From the NCBI RefSeq assembly GCF_001899075.1, contig NZ_MKVA01000006.1, forward strand, positions 186,001-250,000: DNA of 64,000 bases. The letters run 5' to 3'. Shown here one piece after another: positions 60,373-64,000 of this stretch; position 1 is the stretch's first letter, and each line of letters starts with the position of its first letter. Both the position numbers and the translations under genes were made by a program. The notes under the pieces are model-generated. The model did not search any database, was not told the origin of the DNA, and saw nothing but the letters and a program-made list of their open reading frames with translations. The stretch is from Devosia sp. 67-54 (GTDB lineage Bacteria; Pseudomonadota; Alphaproteobacteria; Rhizobiales; Devosiaceae).

Positions 60373-63234
60373 TCAAGCAGCGGCCGAATTGACCACAATC
60401 GGGTCTTCACCTTCAAGCAGGACCTCGCCTCCTGTATCGAGCGCCCAGTCGTTCAGTTGGGCAAAAACGGCGCCTGGCATGAGCCCGGCCTGCTTTGCCA
60501 AGGCCGCAAAGTCGGCCTTGGACCATTCGGGCCGCGACGTCAGTTCATCGAGTAGCCGGCGAAGCCGCCCATCCAGCCCCCTGCTATCGGCCGCTTCCTC
60601 CCGCGGTGGTTCGGGGTCCGGCTGGGGTTCATCATCGACAAAGATATTGCTGAGGTAGGTTGCGACCTGGCTGCTTTCCTTTCGCACATCGTCGAGCTTG
60701 CCACGGTTGATGCTTGGCTTTGCTGCCGGAGACGGAGCTGGCGCGATGAGCGGGCGACCCGCCGCGGAAATGGTGGGCTTTTGAGGTAGAGGCGCCGCCG
60801 GAGCACGGGCGGCGTTGAGTTTTCCATAGAGGGAGCTCGGATCGAGCCCGATAAGCTTGGCGAGCTTTTCAAGCACGGCAACCTCACTGGCGTCGAGTAC
60901 GCCGTCTGCCGTGGCGATCGGCAGTAGGTTAGTGACAAGCTGCTCTTTGAACGAAGCGGGCGCGTCGGCGAGTTGCTGTCTGAGGTCGCCGAGCGCGAAC
61001 GGGTTGGACTCAAGCCAATGGCCATCGGCTTGGAGGCGGTAGCGTTCGTTGCCTGACAAGCCCTCTGTCTGAGTGACGAGTGTTCGAAGCAGGTCTCGTT
61101 CGCTGTCGCTGACCACGCCGTCGGCTTTGGCGACGATCGTACCGAGGGCGAGCGCTAGATAGGTCTGGCGATATGCCTGACTCGCGGCAACGACAGGTTC
61201 ATCCTCAATATCCTGGCGGAAGACGAGCACCTGTCTTTGCGTCGCTACAATGCGGGGTGCGAAGACAGGATCGGGTACGACTCCGAAACCGAATGCACCG
61301 AGACACTGCGCGAGACGTTTGAGGTCAGTGCGGTCAGAACCATCGTCGTTGACCTCAGTCAGGTCCATCAAACCTTGCAGCGGGCTCAACTCATGAGCGT
61401 CCGACAGCCGATCGAGTTCGGCTAGTTTGGCTGGATGCAGCTTGCCCGCCTGTTCAAGGCGCAGCTCCTTTGGTAGCCGGGCAATGGCTGAGAGCGTCGG
61501 AGTCTCAGGCGACTCTGCCCGTCCGAGCGCGCGGGAGTAGCCCTCAAGATCCACCGTCACTGCATCGAGGATATGGCGTGCAAGACCGATAGGTTCCGTG
61601 AGCTGCGATATGTCGGGAATAGCATTGGGGTTGGCGAGGACATTCACGCGAAAGCTATTACTGGCGGCTTGATAGACGAGATCGATAGGAGGCACCTCTT
61701 TTGGGAGCGCAAGCCGCAACCCGGACGGATACTTCTTCGCAAGTTCGGCAGCAAAAGCCTGCTCTAGAAGGTCCGGCAAGCGGCGCGCGGGAGTACGAAC
61801 CCGCGTCTCGGGGTGGCCGACGACGAAAGCGAGCAGAAGCGGCGCTGAAATGATTTGGCCTGCCGCCGCTACCCTTCCCATCTCAAGTTTGACGGCAAGC
61901 GGAATGGTGCCGGCGTCCATGTTGATGGTGAGATCTGTGAGGGGCGTGATGCCCTGCTGACGGACGCGTGCCGCCGCGAGCAGCTCGGAGCTATAGCGCT
62001 GGAATGACCTGTTGCCTCCATAAATGCGGACGAGGCGCTCTACCTCCGTGACGATTTCGTTGTGCGCGTCGCCTGCACCGTCGAGCATGAGTCTCCGCTC
62101 GAGGCCATAGAAGTAGAGGAACACGTAGCCGATGTTGGTATCTGGGTTGTTGCGGCCGCTAGCGAGCCAATCGATGTAGGCTTTGCGCGAGGACGGGGTG
62201 AGCTGCTGATACGAGGGCCAGTAGTCGAGGTATTGTCCGGAGATGTCGGCGCGAGTGGCGACGGGGAGTGAGGGGATGATGAGGCAATTGTCTTGATCGG
62301 CCCAGCCTTCCTGGGGCCTGAGGTGCTCGCCCACATAGATCATGCCGCCGGAAATGGTGTGCTTGCCTACCTGAACCGACTGTCCCCTTGGAATCCAGGG
62401 GATCGATGCGTGACTCCCTTGTACGCGCGGCGGTTCGGCACGACGGGTCTCAACCTTCACCGAAATGATCGGACTGGGAGCCGGCCGCGACGGCGATGAT
62501 CCGGTGTCGGCCAATTGATCGGCGGGGGCTCGAGCCGGCTTGCGTTGCCTCGTGCGCCCCGATTGGCGTCGGTCTCTGGCTGCTGAAACGAAATAGACAG
62601 CGACCGCGGCGGCGGCCACGAGGCCGCAGAGGACAAGGTAGAAGGGACCAGCGTCCGACGTCATAGTTGAGAGCCTTCCTGCAGAGACCGGTGAGGTGGT
62701 CTCCGTGGATGAAATGGCCGATGGCGCCTGATGGCGAGCCGGGGCGCCTGCCGGTCGCTGCGGTGGAATGACGGGGGGCGACTCCGACGCCGATGTCTGC
62801 GCAGCCATCGAGCTCAAAGCGTCGGTGAGTGGGATTGACCCCTTTGTCGGTGATGGCTCCGGTGGGGTCGATTTGATAAGAAGACGTTCCGTGTTGGGAT
62901 CAAGCTCTCCTGTTGCGGGCAAGCCGTTGGCGTTCTGGAAGGCGGCAAGGGCAAGACGGGACTGCTTGCCCCATAGGCCATCAACCGTTCCGACGTTGTA
63001 GCCGTGATTGGCGAGAGCCTGTTGGATTTCGGTCGTGGTGGGAGTTGTTTGCCCGAGCGCGACATCGCTGCCCAGCATGAACAGGCTCAGCGCAAGCGCA
63101 AGCAGACGTCGACTGCCAACCACTCGATTGTCTTGGATCTTCTTATCCCCCGGGCAGCGAAAATATAGCAACGCGCCCAAGCAAGTTAAGAAGAAACGAT
63201 GGAAGGCGCTTTTGGCTCGCCTACCGCGATGCAT
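60373..63234 (-). CDS. Membrane-anchored TerB-domain protein with peptidoglycan-binding domain
   Basis: A 953-residue protein. In order: a signal-like hydrophobic segment (RRLLALALSLFMLGSDVALG, 42-61); a PG_binding_1 domain (TEIQQALANHGYNVGTVDGL and GLPATGELDPNTERLL, 68-119); a proline-rich linker; a membrane segment (FYLVLCGLVAAAAVAVYFV, 198-216); a TerB_N-like part (about 280-500); a TerB domain with the acidic ADGVVSDSERDLL and ADGVLDASEVAVLEKLAKLI (near 703 and 777); and a TerB_C-like end (870-945). The predicted topology puts the peptidoglycan-binding part in the periplasm and TerB in the cytoplasm. ATG 63234 has an AAGGTGG; GTG 63123 is an alternative. Confidence 0.85.
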   Translation of the reverse strand: MHRGRRAKSAFHRFFLTCLGALLYFRCPGDKKIQDNRVVGSRRLLALALSLFMLGSDVALGQTTPTTTEIQQALANHGYNVGTVDGLWGKQSRLALAAFQNANGLPATGELDPNTERLLIKSTPPEPSPTKGSIPLTDALSSMAAQTSASESPPVIPPQRPAGAPARHQAPSAISSTETTSPVSAGRLSTMTSDAGPFYLVLCGLVAAAAVAVYFVSAARDRRQSGRTRQRKPARAPADQLADTGSSPSRPAPSPIISVKVETRRAEPPRVQGSHASIPWIPRGQSVQVGKHTISGGMIYVGEHLRPQEGWADQDNCLIIPSLPVATRADISGQYLDYWPSYQQLTPSSRKAYIDWLASGRNNPDTNIGYVFLYFYGLERRLMLDGAGDAHNEIVTEVERLVRIYGGNRSFQRYSSELLAAARVRQQGITPLTDLTINMDAGTIPLAVKLEMGRVAAAGQIISAPLLLAFVVGHPETRVRTPARRLPDLLEQAFAAELAKKYPSGLRLALPKEVPPIDLVYQAASNSFRVNVLANPNAIPDISQLTEPIGLARHILDAVTVDLEGYSRALGRAESPETPTLSAIARLPKELRLEQAGKLHPAKLAELDRLSDAHELSPLQGLMDLTEVNDDGSDRTDLKRLAQCLGAFGFGVVPDPVFAPRIVATQRQVLVFRQDIEDEPVVAASQAYRQTYLALALGTIVAKADGVVSDSERDLLRTLVTQTEGLSGNERYRLQADGHWLESNPFALGDLRQQLADAPASFKEQLVTNLLPIATADGVLDASEVAVLEKLAKLIGLDPSSLYGKLNAARAPAAPLPQKPTISAAGRPLIAPAPSPAAKPSINRGKLDDVRKESSQVATYLSNIFVDDEPQPDPEPPREEAADSRGLDGRLRRLLDELTSRPEWSKADFAALAKQAGLMPGAVFAQLNDWALDTGGEVLLEGEDPIVVNSAAA

Positions 63235-63287
63235 TTGCCACCTTCGCCACTTGCGCGTTCAAACCCCACGAACTGAGGAGGTTTTCG

Positions 63288-63401
63288 ATGGTTGAAGAGG
63301 CAAAGAGGACGACGGAATTTCGAGCCGACATGGTCAGTCGATTTGGTAGACGTCGAGGCATTGGCCGGGAAAACGTGCCGATGCTACGCCAAGGAGGTTG
63401 A
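63288..63401 (+). CDS. Possible 37-residue small protein
   Basis: Between the TerB gene and the ThiF gene a forward frame starts at ATG 63288 behind an excellent Shine-Dalgarno (GAGGAGG) and ends with TGA 63401. It begins MVEEAKRTTEFRADMV and is rich in arginine. The wording slightly resembles the start of IS3-type transposase OrfA proteins, so it may be a decayed insertion-sequence fragment. It is weakly supported as a real gene. Confidence 0.25.
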   Translation: MVEEAKRTTEFRADMVSRFGRRRGIGRENVPMLRQGG

Positions 63402-63471
63402 CGGCCAACTTGCTTGCAGCACTGCTCAAGTCGGTGGCTGCCGATCACGTGCGCAGCGCGCACCTTCCGTG

Positions 63472-64000
63472 CTAAGTGCTCAGTGTGGTGAACCCCGGGT
63501 TCCATGACGTGTCGAGATTATTCGCGGCAACGGCCTCCCGAAGGTCTGGCGCGCGGAGGTTGAGATCAATGACCTCCAGACCCCCTATGCCGTTAAGGCG
63601 CTTAAATACTTCGGCCAGGACAAGACAGGCGGCGATAACACCGACGAAAGGTGCACCGACGGTCCGGCTTGCCAGCTGGACGAGTCCGCATTCGTCAACG
63701 GCTCCTGACTCTAGTAGAGAGTCATAGGCGGGACTTTTCGGGCTTTCTTTCTCGTCGATGACCTCACCCCATTTTTGCAGACTTGGCACGGTCGCGGGAA
63801 ACGTGTGAATGCGCATGGTCAGATATTCCTGGGGACCCGCACCCAACCCTGCTTCGACCACGAGATCGAAGCCGGCTTCGTCGATTCTTGCTCGCGCCTC
63901 AGAGTTGTCGACGCCGAAAAGCGCAATGCGGGGATCACTCTCACCAAGGAAAAGTCTCCCGTCGAACCGGCGTTCGACAATGTGGGTAACAAATCCTCGT
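63472..64000 (-). CDS. ThiF/E1-like adenylyltransferase, C-terminal part; the gene continues beyond the right edge
   Basis: The reverse frame is open from the right edge (GFVTHIVERRFDGRLFLGES) to the TGA at 63472, about 175 residues. It shows RIALFGVDNSEARARIDEAG and DLVVEAGLGAGPQEYLTMRI, typical of the E1/ThiF Rossmann domain (partner and adenylate-loop region), and then DECGLVQLASRTVGAPFVGV with the conserved Cys-Gly and a helical end VIAACLVLAEVFKRLNG. It could adenylate a ubiquitin-like or peptide C-terminus. It lies 237 bases upstream of the TerB gene on the same strand; whether it shares the operon is open. The N-terminal ATP-binding glycine-rich part is outside the window. Confidence 0.8.
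   Translation of the reverse strand, partial: RGFVTHIVERRFDGRLFLGESDPRIALFGVDNSEARARIDEAGFDLVVEAGLGAGPQEYLTMRIHTFPATVPSLQKWGEVIDEKESPKSPAYDSLLESGAVDECGLVQLASRTVGAPFVGVIAACLVLAEVFKRLNGIGGLEVIDLNLRAPDLREAVAANNLDTSWNPGFTTLST

Noticed and set aside
60373-63234. Tellurite resistance locus
   Set aside because: Only a TerB-domain protein is present; terZ, terA, terC, terD and terE are absent, and the neighbours are an ATPase and a helicase. A tellurite label would mislead.
1-64000. tRNA or rRNA genes, or an att site at an ICE end
   Set aside because: I looked for tRNA-like sequence near 4.4-4.6 kb and at the junctions of the cargo and saw none that I could support; no integrase gene is present in the window.

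Overview
The window looks like GC-rich alphaproteobacterial DNA, most likely from the order Hyphomicrobiales (Rhizobiales). The evidence is the trb-type conjugation set with TrbK-alt, DUF2274, DUF2840, DUF736 and DUF6499/DUF2285 genes, an alphaproteobacterial plasmid-type RepA, a five-step hut pathway with HutF and HutG, and bluB. I cannot name the genus. Most of the window belongs to one large mosaic integrative and conjugative element (ICE). I see no integrase and no attachment site, so at least one end lies outside.

Layout. (1) 1-3172: a reverse-strand peptide-type ABC transporter (ATPase cut by the window edge, binding protein) under a DeoR-type regulator. (2) 3741-4444: a decayed, 5'-truncated Na+/phosphate cotransporter fragment, then a LysR gene (4584-5501). 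(3) 5550-26316: the conjugation and replication backbone, nearly all reverse strand: DUF736, QseM-like antiactivator, FseA-like activator split between two frames, AlpA-like excisionase, RepA with an iteron cluster, DUF2840, TraF, DUF736, lytic transglycosylase, relaxase, TraG, CopG, trbBCDEJKLFGI and DUF2274. A bluB gene sits between traG and the relaxase on the opposite strand. (4) 26903-40285: catabolic cargo. It has hutIHGUD, divergent hutF-hutC with an 18-bp palindrome between the two arms, a LysR gene, two small genes resembling the two domains of histidine-opine (cucumopine/mikimopine) synthases, and an opine/basic amino acid ABC importer. (5) 40799-47149: a second backbone block (membrane protein, DUF2493, Toprim, ParB-like, DUF932). 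(6) 47555-64000: an accessory, defence-like region. It has a GGCT-like fusion protein, two PD-(D/E)XK-like proteins, a frameshifted TM0106-type nuclease-helicase, exonuclease I, DUF4238, an Lhr-like helicase, a BrxD-like ATPase, a membrane TerB protein with a peptidoglycan-binding domain, and a ThiF/E1-like protein that runs off the right edge.

How the genes may work together. The hut genes turn histidine into glutamate, ammonia and formate. The neighbouring importer and cyclophilin-like pair suggest that the imported compound is a histidine conjugate which is cleaved (or made) next to the hut pathway. The FseA/QseM/AlpA genes resemble the transfer switch of ICEMlSymR7A. Two families of base-paired leaders precede backbone genes (ParB-like/DUF932 and DUF736/DUF2493). 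The right end carries what may be an uncharacterised envelope-linked DNA-processing system.
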